From Pseudobutyrivibrio sp. UBA1225 (lineage in GTDB: Bacteria > Bacillota > Clostridia > Lachnospirales > Lachnospiraceae), in NCBI GenBank assembly GCA_002309345.1, contig DBWZ01000059.1, positions 1 to 26,026 of the forward strand: DNA of 26,026 nt, written 5' to 3'. The notes beneath the pieces were generated by a model, which was not told the DNA's origin, ran no database searches, and was given only the letters and a program-made list of their open reading frames with translations. Of this stretch, positions 17,019 to 24,401 are shown one piece after another. Within the stretch, counting starts at the first letter, position 1. Each line of letters opens with the position of its first letter. Made by a program: the position numbers and the translations under genes.

Positions 17019-18175
17019 TGAAAAAAGTAGCCATTATTGGTGCATCTGAGCTGCAGAATCCCTTAATTATAAAAGCAAAAGAGATGGGATATGAAACGCA
17101 TGTTTTTGCATGGAAAGCTGGCGATATAGGAGAACAAACAGCAGATTATTTCTATCCGATTAGCATAACAGAAGTAGATGAAATTCTATCCATATGCCGC
17201 AAAATCAAGCCGGCTGCCATTACGTCTATTGCTTCGGATCTGGCGTCTATTACAGTAAATAAGATTGCAAATGCTTTAGGGTTGCCAACTAACCCTGTTG
17301 AAACAGCGACTATTGCGACAAATAAATATGAAATGCGAAAGACATTCTTAGAAGCTGGTTTGCCAACACCTCGATTTGTTAAAGTTAACTTAGACAGCGA
17401 TCTTTCTGTAGTGCGAGAAATGACAATGCCTATCATCGTCAAGCCAACAGATCGAAGTGGAAGCCGCGGAATATTCAAGGTGACGAGCCTTGATGGTTTG
17501 CCAAAGTGTGTTGCAGAGGCTTGTGCAAATTCATTTGAAAAACATGCAATTATTGAAGAATTTATTGAAGGAAATGAATATAGTTGCGAGTGCATTAGCC
17601 AAAATGGGACACATCATTTTTTAGCTATTACGAAAAAGTTTACTACTGGTTCACCACATTTTATTGAAATAGGACATATGGAACCCTCTGATTTGAATGC
17701 GGTGGTCATAAAAAAAGCTCTGGAACAGATTTTTAAGGCGTTAGATGCTCTACATGTATGGTGTGGAGCTAGTCATAGCGAGTTTAAAGTAACACCATGC
17801 GGAGACATTCGGCTAATCGAAATTGGCGCCCGCATGGGTGGAGATTGTATAGGTAGTGATTTAGTACAGTTGTCCACGGGTTATGATTATGTTAAAATGA
17901 CATTACAAACCGCTTTGGGGGAGCCCTTGAATGTGGAGGCTTGTCCACGGCATGCTCAGGTAGCGGCTGTTCGGTATATTATGAATGAGACGGATTATAA
18001 GCACTATTTGGATGTTCAGACAACTCATGCTGAATCCATTGTACGAAAAAGCGAAAATAGCAAAAATGAAGGAGGATTGGTTACGGATAGTTCTACTAGA
18101 CATGGATTCTATATTGCTACAGGTATGAATGGTCGAGAACTTTGTAATTTGTTGCAGCTTCCTATAGAATTATGA
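17018..18175 (+). CDS. ATP-grasp ligase of the carboxylate-amine/L-amino-acid ligase type
   Basis: A 385-residue cytoplasmic ligase. The N-terminal region (1-110) is a Rossmann-like pre-ATP-grasp domain beginning KKVAIIGASELQNPLIIKA. The ATP-grasp core has MPIIVKPTDRSGSRGI (about 136-151, nucleotide lysine and glycine loop), IIEEFIEGNEYSCE (about 184-197), and the metal-binding SHSEFKV and RLIEIGARMGGD segments near 250-280. Relatives such as BacD/YwfE form amide bonds between a carboxylate and an amine using ATP. In this operon the obvious amine is that of an amino sugar, so it may attach an amino acid or another acid to it; this is inference. It is joined by overlapping stop/start codons to genes on both sides. 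The substrate cannot be read from the sequence. Confidence 0.8.
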   Translation: MKKVAIIGASELQNPLIIKAKEMGYETHVFAWKAGDIGEQTADYFYPISITEVDEILSICRKIKPAAITSIASDLASITVNKIANALGLPTNPVETATIATNKYEMRKTFLEAGLPTPRFVKVNLDSDLSVVREMTMPIIVKPTDRSGSRGIFKVTSLDGLPKCVAEACANSFEKHAIIEEFIEGNEYSCECISQNGTHHFLAITKKFTTGSPHFIEIGHMEPSDLNAVVIKKALEQIFKALDALHVWCGASHSEFKVTPCGDIRLIEIGARMGGDCIGSDLVQLSTGYDYVKMTLQTALGEPLNVEACPRHAQVAAVRYIMNETDYKHYLDVQTTHAESIVRKSENSKNEGGLVTDSSTRHGFYIATGMNGRELCNLLQLPIEL

Positions 18176-18546
18176 GCGATAAAATGATAATTAAGTCGAG
18201 AATGTTGACTTTCGGAATCATACAGATGGCTGTTGCTGTTTATTCTTTTGCTGGCGCAGCAGGTAAAATGGCTTCTGCCTATGCTTTCCTATCATGGCCT
18301 TTTCTATTATTATATGGGGCGGAGATTCTGTGTTTAGGAATATATGCTATTGTATGGCAACAGATTATCAAACGATTTGAACTATCAGTAGCTTATGTTA
18401 ATCGTGCCATGTCTTTGCTATGGTCTTTGATGTGGAGCGCACTTTTATTTAAAGAACATATTACGATAGAGAACATATTAGGAGCTGCGATTATAATTGG
18501 AGGTATTATCCTTGTAAATACTACTGGTAAGGAGAGAGAGGCATGA
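18172..18546 (+). CDS. Four-helix SMR/EamA-like membrane protein, ArnE/ArnF-like flippase subunit 1
   Basis: A 124-residue protein with four hydrophobic helices, about 12-32, 37-57, 71-91 and 97-117. The last helix has the EamA/SMR pattern GAAIIIGGIILVNT. This size and layout match small multidrug resistance proteins and the ArnE and ArnF subunits that flip aminoarabinose-phosphoundecaprenol in Gram-negative bacteria. Its ATGA overlap with the ATP-grasp stop and with the next gene shows tight coupling. By context it should help flip the undecaprenyl-phosphate sugar made by the GT2 at 13973 to the outside, where YfhO can use it. An ordinary drug exporter is the alternative; the gene context argues against that. 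Confidence 0.75.
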   Translation: MSDKMIIKSRMLTFGIIQMAVAVYSFAGAAGKMASAYAFLSWPFLLLYGAEILCLGIYAIVWQQIIKRFELSVAYVNRAMSLLWSLMWSALLFKEHITIENILGAAIIIGGIILVNTTGKEREA

Positions 18547-18887
18547 GCTTTAGCCCGTATATTCTGCTTGTTTTGGCTGCGGTTATCTTGGGGGCTATCT
18601 CGCAGATTCTGCTCAAAAAAGGTACTCGGCAAAAATATGATTCTGTTTTACGTGAATATCTCAATCCATGGGTACTGGGTGGATATGCTCTATTGGTAAT
18701 TGCTACTCTTCTAAACGTGTTAGCCTTTAGTAGAGGAGTGAAATTGAAAAGTGCTGTAGTACTGGAAACGTTAGGCTTCGTCTTGGTGATGTTATTGAGT
18801 AAAATAGTCTTTGGCGAAAGAATTACGCAACGTAAACTCGTTGGTAATATGCTGATCATAATAGGAATCATCGTGTTTTATATGTAA
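18543..18887 (+). CDS. Four-helix SMR/EamA-like membrane protein, ArnE/ArnF-like flippase subunit 2
   Basis: A 114-residue protein with four predicted helices, about 4-24, 43-63, 68-88 and 94-113. GAISQILLKKG (17-27) after the first helix resembles the start of ArnE, ArnF and EamA domains, and ends of helices carry basic residues. It overlaps the preceding gene by four bases (ATGA), so the two subunits are probably made in equal amounts and form a heterodimer. No RBS is needed beyond GAGAGAGG just upstream. It ends the tightly overlapping block; rmlA follows after 61 bases. Confidence 0.77.
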   Translation: MSFSPYILLVLAAVILGAISQILLKKGTRQKYDSVLREYLNPWVLGGYALLVIATLLNVLAFSRGVKLKSAVVLETLGFVLVMLLSKIVFGERITQRKLVGNMLIIIGIIVFYM

Positions 18888-18948
18888 TAGAATATAACAA
18901 CCTGCAATCACTAAGTTTACATGAAGAATAATAAAGGAGGAAGTAAGT

Positions 18949-19836
18949 ATGAAAGGCATAATCTTAGCAGGCGGAGCCGGCACACGACTCTATCCATTGA
19001 CCATGGTTACTTCTAAACAGTTACTTCCGGTATACGATAAACCCATGATCTATTATCCCCTATCAACTTTGATGTTGGCTGGGATACAGGACATTCTTGT
19101 GATTTCTACTCCTGATGATACACCACGCTTTGAGCATCTTCTGGGTGATGGAAACAATTTTGGCATTCACTTACAATACAAAGTACAACCTTCTCCAGAT
19201 GGATTGGCGCAAGCATTTTTGTTAGGCGAAGAGTTCATTGGAGACGATACTTGCGCCATGGTGTTGGGGGATAACATTTTCTACGGTAACGGGTTTAGCA
19301 AAATCCTACAGGCAGCCGTTCAAAATGCTGAACAAAATGGTCGCGCTACAATATTTGGCTATTACGTTAATGATCCTGAACGTTTTGGCATTGTTGAATT
19401 TGATGAAAATGGCAAAGTCCTTTCTGTAGAAGAAAAGCCTAAACAACCTAAATCTAATTACTGCATTACAGGATTGTATTTCTATCCCAAGCATGTATCT
19501 GCCATGGCGCATGATGTAAAACCAAGTGCCAGAGGTGAACTCGAGATTACTACATTGAATGAAATGTATCTGCGACAGGAAGCACTGGATGTACAGCTGC
19601 TGGGGCGGGGGTTTGCATGGCTGGATACTGGTACTATTGACAGCTTAGTGGACGCAGCAGACTTTGTGCGTATGATTGAAAAACGTCAGAGTATCAAAAT
19701 CAGTGCTCCAGAAGAAATAGCATATAAAAACGGATGGATTGATAAAGAAACGCTGTTGGATAGTGCACAGCGCTATGGTAAGAGTCCTTATGGTCAGCAT
19801 TTGCATGCTGTAGCGGAAGGAAAGGTACGGTACTGA
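18949..19836 (+). CDS. rmlA: Glucose-1-phosphate thymidylyltransferase
   Basis: Makes dTDP-glucose from glucose-1-phosphate and dTTP, the first step to dTDP-rhamnose and dTDP-Fuc4N. The 295 residues match the usual RmlA length. KGIILAGGAGTRLYPLT (2-18) is the nucleotide-binding signature, followed by SKQLLPVYDKPMIYYPLS, VLGDNIFYG with the metal-binding Asp, and EEKPKQPKSNYCITGLYFY. The start follows an excellent AAAGGAGGA. Its stop overlaps the rmlC start by one base. Feedback inhibition by dTDP-rhamnose is common in this family. Confidence 0.97.
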   Translation: MKGIILAGGAGTRLYPLTMVTSKQLLPVYDKPMIYYPLSTLMLAGIQDILVISTPDDTPRFEHLLGDGNNFGIHLQYKVQPSPDGLAQAFLLGEEFIGDDTCAMVLGDNIFYGNGFSKILQAAVQNAEQNGRATIFGYYVNDPERFGIVEFDENGKVLSVEEKPKQPKSNYCITGLYFYPKHVSAMAHDVKPSARGELEITTLNEMYLRQEALDVQLLGRGFAWLDTGTIDSLVDAADFVRMIEKRQSIKISAPEEIAYKNGWIDKETLLDSAQRYGKSPYGQHLHAVAEGKVRY

Positions 19837-20399
19837 TGAAGCGAATTGAGACAAAACTTCCTGGTGTGTATATTATTGAACCGAAAGTGTTCGGAGATCA
19901 CCGGGGATATTTCATGGAAACTTATTCAACTAAAGCTTTTTCAGACTTGGGAATTAATACTGTATTTGTTCAGGATAATCAATCCTTTACGGCTCAAAAA
20001 AGTGTATTAAGGGGGATACACTTTCAAAACGCACCCATGGCTCAAGCCAAATTAGTCAGAGTAACGAAAGGTGCTGTAATGGACGTAGCAGTAGACTTAC
20101 GTAAAGGCAGCCCAACATATCGAGAATGGATAACAGTGGAATTGAGCGCTGAAAACAAGTTGATGCTGTATATTCCACGAGGATTTGGGCATGGGTTTAA
20201 AACCTTGACTGAAGATGTAGAATTCTGTTATAAAGTGGATAATCTGTATAATAAAGAATTAGACCGAGGAATCCGCTTCAATGACCCTGCTATTGGAGTA
20301 GAATGGGGAGAGGTGATTGAACATCTGCTCTCTCCCAAGGATATTTCGTCACCTCTGCTGGAGGACAGCGACTGCAATTATATCTTTGGAGAAGTATAA
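19836..20399 (+). CDS. rmlC: dTDP-4-dehydrorhamnose 3,5-epimerase
   Basis: Epimerises C3 and C5 of dTDP-4-keto-6-deoxy-D-glucose to give dTDP-4-keto-L-rhamnose. The 187-residue cupin protein has KVFGDHRGYFMETY near 17-30, QDNQSFTAQKSVLRGIHFQ with the catalytic His, VDLRKGSPTY with the partner Asp, and FCYKVDNLYN with the catalytic Tyr. Length is normal. It overlaps rmlA by one base and is followed after 13 bases by rmlB. Its presence implies that L-rhamnose is made, in competition with WecE for the same 4-keto intermediate, although the final reductase RmlD is not in this window. Confidence 0.96.
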   Translation: MKRIETKLPGVYIIEPKVFGDHRGYFMETYSTKAFSDLGINTVFVQDNQSFTAQKSVLRGIHFQNAPMAQAKLVRVTKGAVMDVAVDLRKGSPTYREWITVELSAENKLMLYIPRGFGHGFKTLTEDVEFCYKVDNLYNKELDRGIRFNDPAIGVEWGEVIEHLLSPKDISSPLLEDSDCNYIFGEV

Positions 20400-20412
20400 G
20401 GGGGATACGAGC

Positions 20413-21432
20413 ATGACAATCATTGTTACTGGTGGCGCTGGGTTCATTGGCAGTAACTTTATTTTCTATTTACTGAAGGAGCATCCCGAATACCGTATTA
20501 TATGCCTTGATAAACTGACCTATGCGGGTAATCTGTCTACATTAAAAGGTATCATGAACGAACCCAACTTTCGTTTTGTAAAGCTGGACATTTGTGACCG
20601 AGAGGGTGTGTATCAGCTTTTTGAGGAAGAGCATCCGGATATTATAGTCAATTTCGCAGCAGAAAGTCACGTGGATCGCTCTATAGAAAACCCCGGTGTG
20701 TTTTTGGAAACAAATATAATAGGCACTGCTACATTGATGGATGCTTGCCGAAAATATGGAATTCAACGGTATCATCAGGTATCCACTGATGAAGTGTATG
20801 GTGATTTACCCCTGGATCGTCCAGATTTGTTTTTCACGGAGGATACCCCCATCCATACATCTAGTCCTTATTCTTCTTCTAAAGCAGGAGCAGACCTACT
20901 AGCAATGGCGTATCATCGTACTTTTGGATTGCCGATTACGATATCCCGCTGTTCCAACAATTATGGGCCCTATCAATTTCCCGAAAAGCTGATTCCCCTA
21001 ATGATTGCCAACTGCCTAAACAACAAGGCTTTGCCTGTCTATGGTGAAGGCTTGAATGTTCGCGATTGGCTGTATGTAGAGGATCACTGCAGGGCTATTG
21101 ACCTGATTGTTCATAAAGGTCGAATAGGAGAAGTGTATAATGTAGGTGGCCACAATGAGATGAGAAATATTGACATTGTGAAACTAATATGCAGAGAACT
21201 TGGGAAGCCTGAAACCTTGATTACTTATGTTACTGATCGAAAGGGTCATGATATGCGATATGCGATTGATCCCACTAAAATCCATAATGAATTAGGGTGG
21301 TTGCCGGAAACCAAGTTTGCTGATGGAATTAAGAAAACTATTCGATGGTATTTGGATAATCGCGATTGGTGGGAAGAAATCATCAGTGGTGAATATCAAA
21401 AATACTATGAAGATATGTATGGGAATCGCTAA
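20413..21432 (+). CDS. rmlB: dTDP-glucose 4,6-dehydratase
   Basis: NAD-dependent conversion of dTDP-glucose to dTDP-4-keto-6-deoxy-D-glucose, the branch point for rhamnose and Fuc4N. From the ATG at 20413 the protein is 339 residues, the normal length. It starts TIIVTGGAGFIGSNF with the cofactor loop, then has NFAAESHVDRSIENP, the catalytic QVSTDEVYGD triad region, and SPYSSSKAGADLL with the Tyr-xxx-Lys pair. RCSNNYGPYQFPEKLIP follows, typical of RmlB. GGGGGA upstream of 20413 supports this start; the same frame is open further upstream inside rmlC, but that part is not family-like. It is the last gene before a gap of about 400 bases. Confidence 0.97.
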   Translation: MTIIVTGGAGFIGSNFIFYLLKEHPEYRIICLDKLTYAGNLSTLKGIMNEPNFRFVKLDICDREGVYQLFEEEHPDIIVNFAAESHVDRSIENPGVFLETNIIGTATLMDACRKYGIQRYHQVSTDEVYGDLPLDRPDLFFTEDTPIHTSSPYSSSKAGADLLAMAYHRTFGLPITISRCSNNYGPYQFPEKLIPLMIANCLNNKALPVYGEGLNVRDWLYVEDHCRAIDLIVHKGRIGEVYNVGGHNEMRNIDIVKLICRELGKPETLITYVTDRKGHDMRYAIDPTKIHNELGWLPETKFADGIKKTIRWYLDNRDWWEEIISGEYQKYYEDMYGNR

Positions 21433-21735
21433 TGAGAAATGAAAGCGTTTGTTGCTGATACTAACACTCAATTGAACTATGAAATGCTAAACTGAGGGCG
21501 TTTTTTATCATCAAAAAAGAGCTCTTGCTTGGAAAAACGTTGCGAATAATAGATTTATAATTTGATTTATCTAAATAAATAGTAGGGAGTATTCGTTACA
21601 CTATCAAGTGATGCTTTCATGGCATTTTGTGCATAATCGCATTTGACTTTTGCAAGAGTAAGTTATCTATCAGCGAAAGCTATAGACGATGCTGATGATA
21701 AAAGTATAATGATACCTCTTGCTCTTTTATAGTTG

Positions 21736-21765
21736 TTTACACTAATCATCATTACGTGATAGAAT
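21736..21765 (+). promoter_or_regulatory. Candidate sigma-70-type promoter for the wzm-wzt unit
   Basis: TTTACA (21736-21741, five of six consensus), an 18-base spacer, and TAGAAT (21760-21765, five of six). It lies about 75 bases upstream of the wzm start and is the best match in this gap. Confidence 0.55.
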
Positions 21766-21766
21766 A

Positions 21767-21791
21767 ATAAAGCAAGTAATACTTGCTTTAT
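21767..21791 (+). repeat. Perfect inverted repeat at the predicted transcription start of wzm
   Basis: An 11-base arm ATAAAGCAAGT (21767-21777), a three-base AAT centre, and ACTTGCTTTAT (21781-21791). It begins two bases after the predicted -10 box. It could be an operator for a dimeric regulator or a stem-loop at the mRNA 5' end; the following sequence is not a clean T-run, so a terminator is less likely. Confidence 0.55.
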
Positions 21792-21841
21792 ATTTGTGAA
21801 TCCAAATATGCTAAAGACCAAAGAAACGAGGGGTGGATTGT

Positions 21842-22645
21842 TTGCAGGAACCAATGAGCCGCAGAATCCGCTTGGGATGGGATAACTTTCTGAAATATAT
21901 TCCATTGCTGAAAGTGCTAGTAGAGCGGGATCTTAAAAAGAAGTATCGTACAAGTGTGTTGGGTTATATTTGGTGTGTTCTCAATCCTTTGCTGGTTATG
22001 CTGATCATGACATTAGTTTTCACCTACATGTTCCGTAATCAAATTGAGAACTTTCCTGTTTATGTCTTTATTGGGCGCATGATGTATACACTGTTGTCTG
22101 GAGGACCGGGAACAGTAATGCGTTCATTAGTCAGTAATGGTGGGTTAATGCGCAAAACACGTGTTCCATACTATGTTTTTCCATTGTCAAGCTTCTTTTG
22201 TGTTTTTGTGGATTTTCTGTTTAATCTTGCCGCGTTTGCGATAGTCCTAATATTTACACAAGCTAAGATCACGATTCATGTCGTAGCATTCCCAATAGTA
22301 ATTCTAGAAGCTATGTTGATGACGTTTGGCTTAAGTCTGTTGCTGTCTATTGCACATGTATTTATACGTGATGTAGGCTATATTTGGGGAGTGTTTTGTA
22401 CAGCATGGATGTACCTTTCTGCCATTTTTTATCCGTTATCCTCGCTGCCGGAAATGGTACAGCGTTTAATAAGTTTTTATAATCCTTTGTATTGGCTGAT
22501 TGACCAAACACGAACAATTTTCTTGCTGAATGCATGGCCACGTTATGGCAATGTACTGAAAGGCTTTGGAGTGGGTGGCTTGATTTTTATTCTTGCATTA
22601 TTAGCCTATCAGAGCTCGAAAGATGATCTTATTCTATATGTGTAA
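21842..22645 (+). CDS. wzm: ABC-2 polysaccharide export permease (Wzm/TagG type)
   Basis: Membrane subunit of an ABC exporter carrying lipid-linked polysaccharide across the cytoplasmic membrane. The protein has a cytoplasmic amphipathic start with LVERDLKKKYRTSVLGYIW, the hallmark of Wzm/TagG permeases. Six hydrophobic helices follow, then the typical IFYPLSSLPEMVQ and YNPLYWLIDQTRTIFL segments. I chose the TTG at 21842 because GAGGGG lies about eight bases before it. The in-frame GTG at 21833 overlaps that ribosome binding site, and the ATG at 21854 has AGGA only four bases away; all three are possible. wzt follows 37 bases later. Confidence 0.9.
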   Translation: MQEPMSRRIRLGWDNFLKYIPLLKVLVERDLKKKYRTSVLGYIWCVLNPLLVMLIMTLVFTYMFRNQIENFPVYVFIGRMMYTLLSGGPGTVMRSLVSNGGLMRKTRVPYYVFPLSSFFCVFVDFLFNLAAFAIVLIFTQAKITIHVVAFPIVILEAMLMTFGLSLLLSIAHVFIRDVGYIWGVFCTAWMYLSAIFYPLSSLPEMVQRLISFYNPLYWLIDQTRTIFLLNAWPRYGNVLKGFGVGGLIFILALLAYQSSKDDLILYV

Positions 22646-22682
22646 AATATACCTGTAGAACGGAAAGGTATGGATTGTTTCA

Positions 22683-23417
22683 ATGGATGATATTGTTGTT
22701 AATATTCAGCATGCAACTGTGCGTTATAATCTTGCCATAAAAAAGCAAATGGGATTAAAAGAATATATGCACGCACTGTTGCAGCACAAGCTCTTTTATC
22801 AGGAATTCCTGGCGATACAGGATATTAATCTGCGAATCATGCGCGGAGAAAGCTGGGGCTTTGTAGGTAAAAATGGCTCAGGGAAAAGTACGCTCCTCAA
22901 ATTGGTTACTGGTATTTTACGGCCATATAAAGGAACGGTGACAGTTTCAGGTTCAGTAGCTCCATTGCTTGAACTTGGAGCGGGATTTGACATGGAACTA
23001 ACGGGTAAAGAAAACATATATTTGAATGGCCTCATTTTAGGCATGCCAAAGGCAGAGATTGATGCACGATTTGATGAAATCGTAGACTTTGCAGAGTTGG
23101 AAAAATTTCTGGATGTGCCTGTTAAGAACTATTCTTCAGGTATGAAATCACGTTTGAGCTTTTCTATTGCTACATGTGCAAGAGCCGATATTTTGATTGC
23201 GGATGAAGTGCTGGCGACTGGAGATAAGCAATTTCAAATAAAATGCGAGCAACGTATGCAGAAAATGCTGGAAGGTGGAACAACATTGTTGTATGTTTCA
23301 CATTCTCCAGGAGCAATAACTCGCTTGTGTCAAAAAGCTATGTGGTTAGATCATGGATGTTGTATGATGCAAGGCGAGGCAAATGATGTCGTCGAAGCCT
23401 ATGAAAAAGCTAAATAA
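22683..23417 (+). CDS. wzt: ABC polysaccharide export ATPase (Wzt/TagH type), short form
   Basis: ATPase partner of Wzm. In 244 residues it has an N-terminal strand region, Walker A GKNGSGKST (near 60-68), LLELGAGFDMELTGKENIYLNG as in all Wzt/TagH/KpsT proteins, signature YSSGMKSRL (near 155), Walker B ILIADEVLATGD with the catalytic Glu, and the switch histidine in LYVSHSPG. It ends soon after the nucleotide domain, so the C-terminal carbohydrate-binding domain of long Wzt proteins is absent. That points to export without recognition of a terminal cap. The RBS is weak (AAAGG about 14 bases upstream). The next gene starts inside its last codons. Confidence 0.93.
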   Translation: MDDIVVNIQHATVRYNLAIKKQMGLKEYMHALLQHKLFYQEFLAIQDINLRIMRGESWGFVGKNGSGKSTLLKLVTGILRPYKGTVTVSGSVAPLLELGAGFDMELTGKENIYLNGLILGMPKAEIDARFDEIVDFAELEKFLDVPVKNYSSGMKSRLSFSIATCARADILIADEVLATGDKQFQIKCEQRMQKMLEGGTTLLYVSHSPGAITRLCQKAMWLDHGCCMMQGEANDVVEAYEKAK

Positions 23418-24375
23418 TAAAATGCGAGTTGTGCACAAGAGAAAACTAGCTATTCTGCTGGCCACATATAATGGCGCAGAGTTTTTAAAAGAACAATTGG
23501 ACTCGTTATTTTCTCAGCAAGAAAAAGAATGGGATCTGATTATATCGGATGATTGCTCCAAAGATAATACGCCTGCGATATTGCGTGAATACGCAGAGCG
23601 CTATCCGGAGCATGTTTTTATATTGGAAAATGAAATATCTTCTGGTAGTTCAAAGAATAATTTTTTCCGCCTGATGCAAAAGGCAGATGACTATGATTAT
23701 TTGATGTTCAGTGACCAGGATGATGTATGGAAACCGGATAAAGTAGCACATACATTGCAAGCTATGAAAAGACTAGAGAGTGGCGAAAGAGATGTTCCCT
23801 GCCTGGTTCATACGGATTTGAATGTAGTGGGAGCAGACCTTTCCTTACTGCACGAAAGTTTTATTCAAAGCAGTATGCTGGATCCTTCACGCTGTGATCT
23901 GAAACAATTGGTAATCCAGAATATTTTTACAGGCTGTACGATGATGATAAACGCGGCTCTGCGAGAAAAGGCTTTATTGCCGGCTGATATGGACAGCATT
24001 CGCATGCATGATGCTTGGTGTGGACTGTGGGCAGCAGCAGTAGGGCGTATTGGCTTCGTTCCTGAAAAGACAATTTTTTACCGCCAGCACGGGACGAACG
24101 TCGTAGGTGCAAAAAATGTTGGCAGCCTGCGTTATCTTGTTGGTTACTTGCGCCGCGGACGGCAAAATCGGCAGGCATTGGCTGATGCAGAACGTCAGGC
24201 TGGTGCATTTCTGGCTGCAGCGGGAGATGCTCTAAATGAAGAGCAAAAGCAGATGCTTTACGATTATTCTACCCTGCGGCAGAAGAAAAAAATAGAGCGC
24301 ATACGCGTCATAGCCAAATATGGTATTTGGAAAACGGGATGGCGTCGGTGTGCTGGTGAGATCATACAAATATAA
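23383..24375 (+). CDS. GT2 glycosyltransferase, rhamnosyltransferase-like
   Basis: A 330-residue soluble GT2 protein. LAILLATYNGAEFLKEQLDSL (near 23-43), IISDDCSKDNT and MFSDQDDVWKPDK (near 107-119) are the motifs typical of RgpB/RfbF-like rhamnosyltransferases. FTGCTMMINAAL and RMHDAWCGLWAAAVG later fit the same group. With RmlABC nearby, dTDP-L-rhamnose is a plausible donor, but this is inference. The gene begins inside wzt (two consecutive ATGs at 23383 and 23386 after GGCGAGG), giving a 35-base overlap and likely translational coupling; ATGs at 23401 and 23422 lack a ribosome binding site. Part of it is GC-rich (35 of 60 bases at 24121-24180), unlike the island centre. Confidence 0.87.
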   Translation: MMSSKPMKKLNNKMRVVHKRKLAILLATYNGAEFLKEQLDSLFSQQEKEWDLIISDDCSKDNTPAILREYAERYPEHVFILENEISSGSSKNNFFRLMQKADDYDYLMFSDQDDVWKPDKVAHTLQAMKRLESGERDVPCLVHTDLNVVGADLSLLHESFIQSSMLDPSRCDLKQLVIQNIFTGCTMMINAALREKALLPADMDSIRMHDAWCGLWAAAVGRIGFVPEKTIFYRQHGTNVVGAKNVGSLRYLVGYLRRGRQNRQALADAERQAGAFLAAAGDALNEEQKQMLYDYSTLRQKKKIERIRVIAKYGIWKTGWRRCAGEIIQI

Positions 24376-24401
24376 ACTGACTTAAGGATGGGAAAAATGA
24401 T

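Larger units (their letters stand above)
21433..21841. other. Intergenic region between rmlB and the ABC exporter
   Basis: About 410 bases without a gene. A GC-rich tract followed by six Ts (CTGAGGGCG then T6, ending at 21506) looks terminator-like, but I find no good matching stem upstream. A perfect palindrome AAGAGCTCTT lies at 21517-21526. The right half holds a promoter candidate (21736-21765) and an 11-base-pair inverted repeat (21767-21791). Nothing recognisable in between. Confidence 0.45.

Noticed and set aside
17152..17595. 147-codon minus-strand open frame (similarly 7163-7591 and 14473-14889)
   Set aside because: Each lies wholly inside a well-supported plus-strand gene, has no family-like sequence, and reflects codon bias of the opposite strand.
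20317..20412. Upstream extension of rmlB into rmlC
   Set aside because: The frame is open, but the ribosome binding site GGGGGA and the family N-terminus TIIVTGGAGFIG both point to the ATG at 20413.
21484..21506. Terminator after rmlB (GC-rich tract followed by T6)
   Set aside because: I could not find a matching upstream arm for CTGAGGGCG, so a hairpin is not supported.
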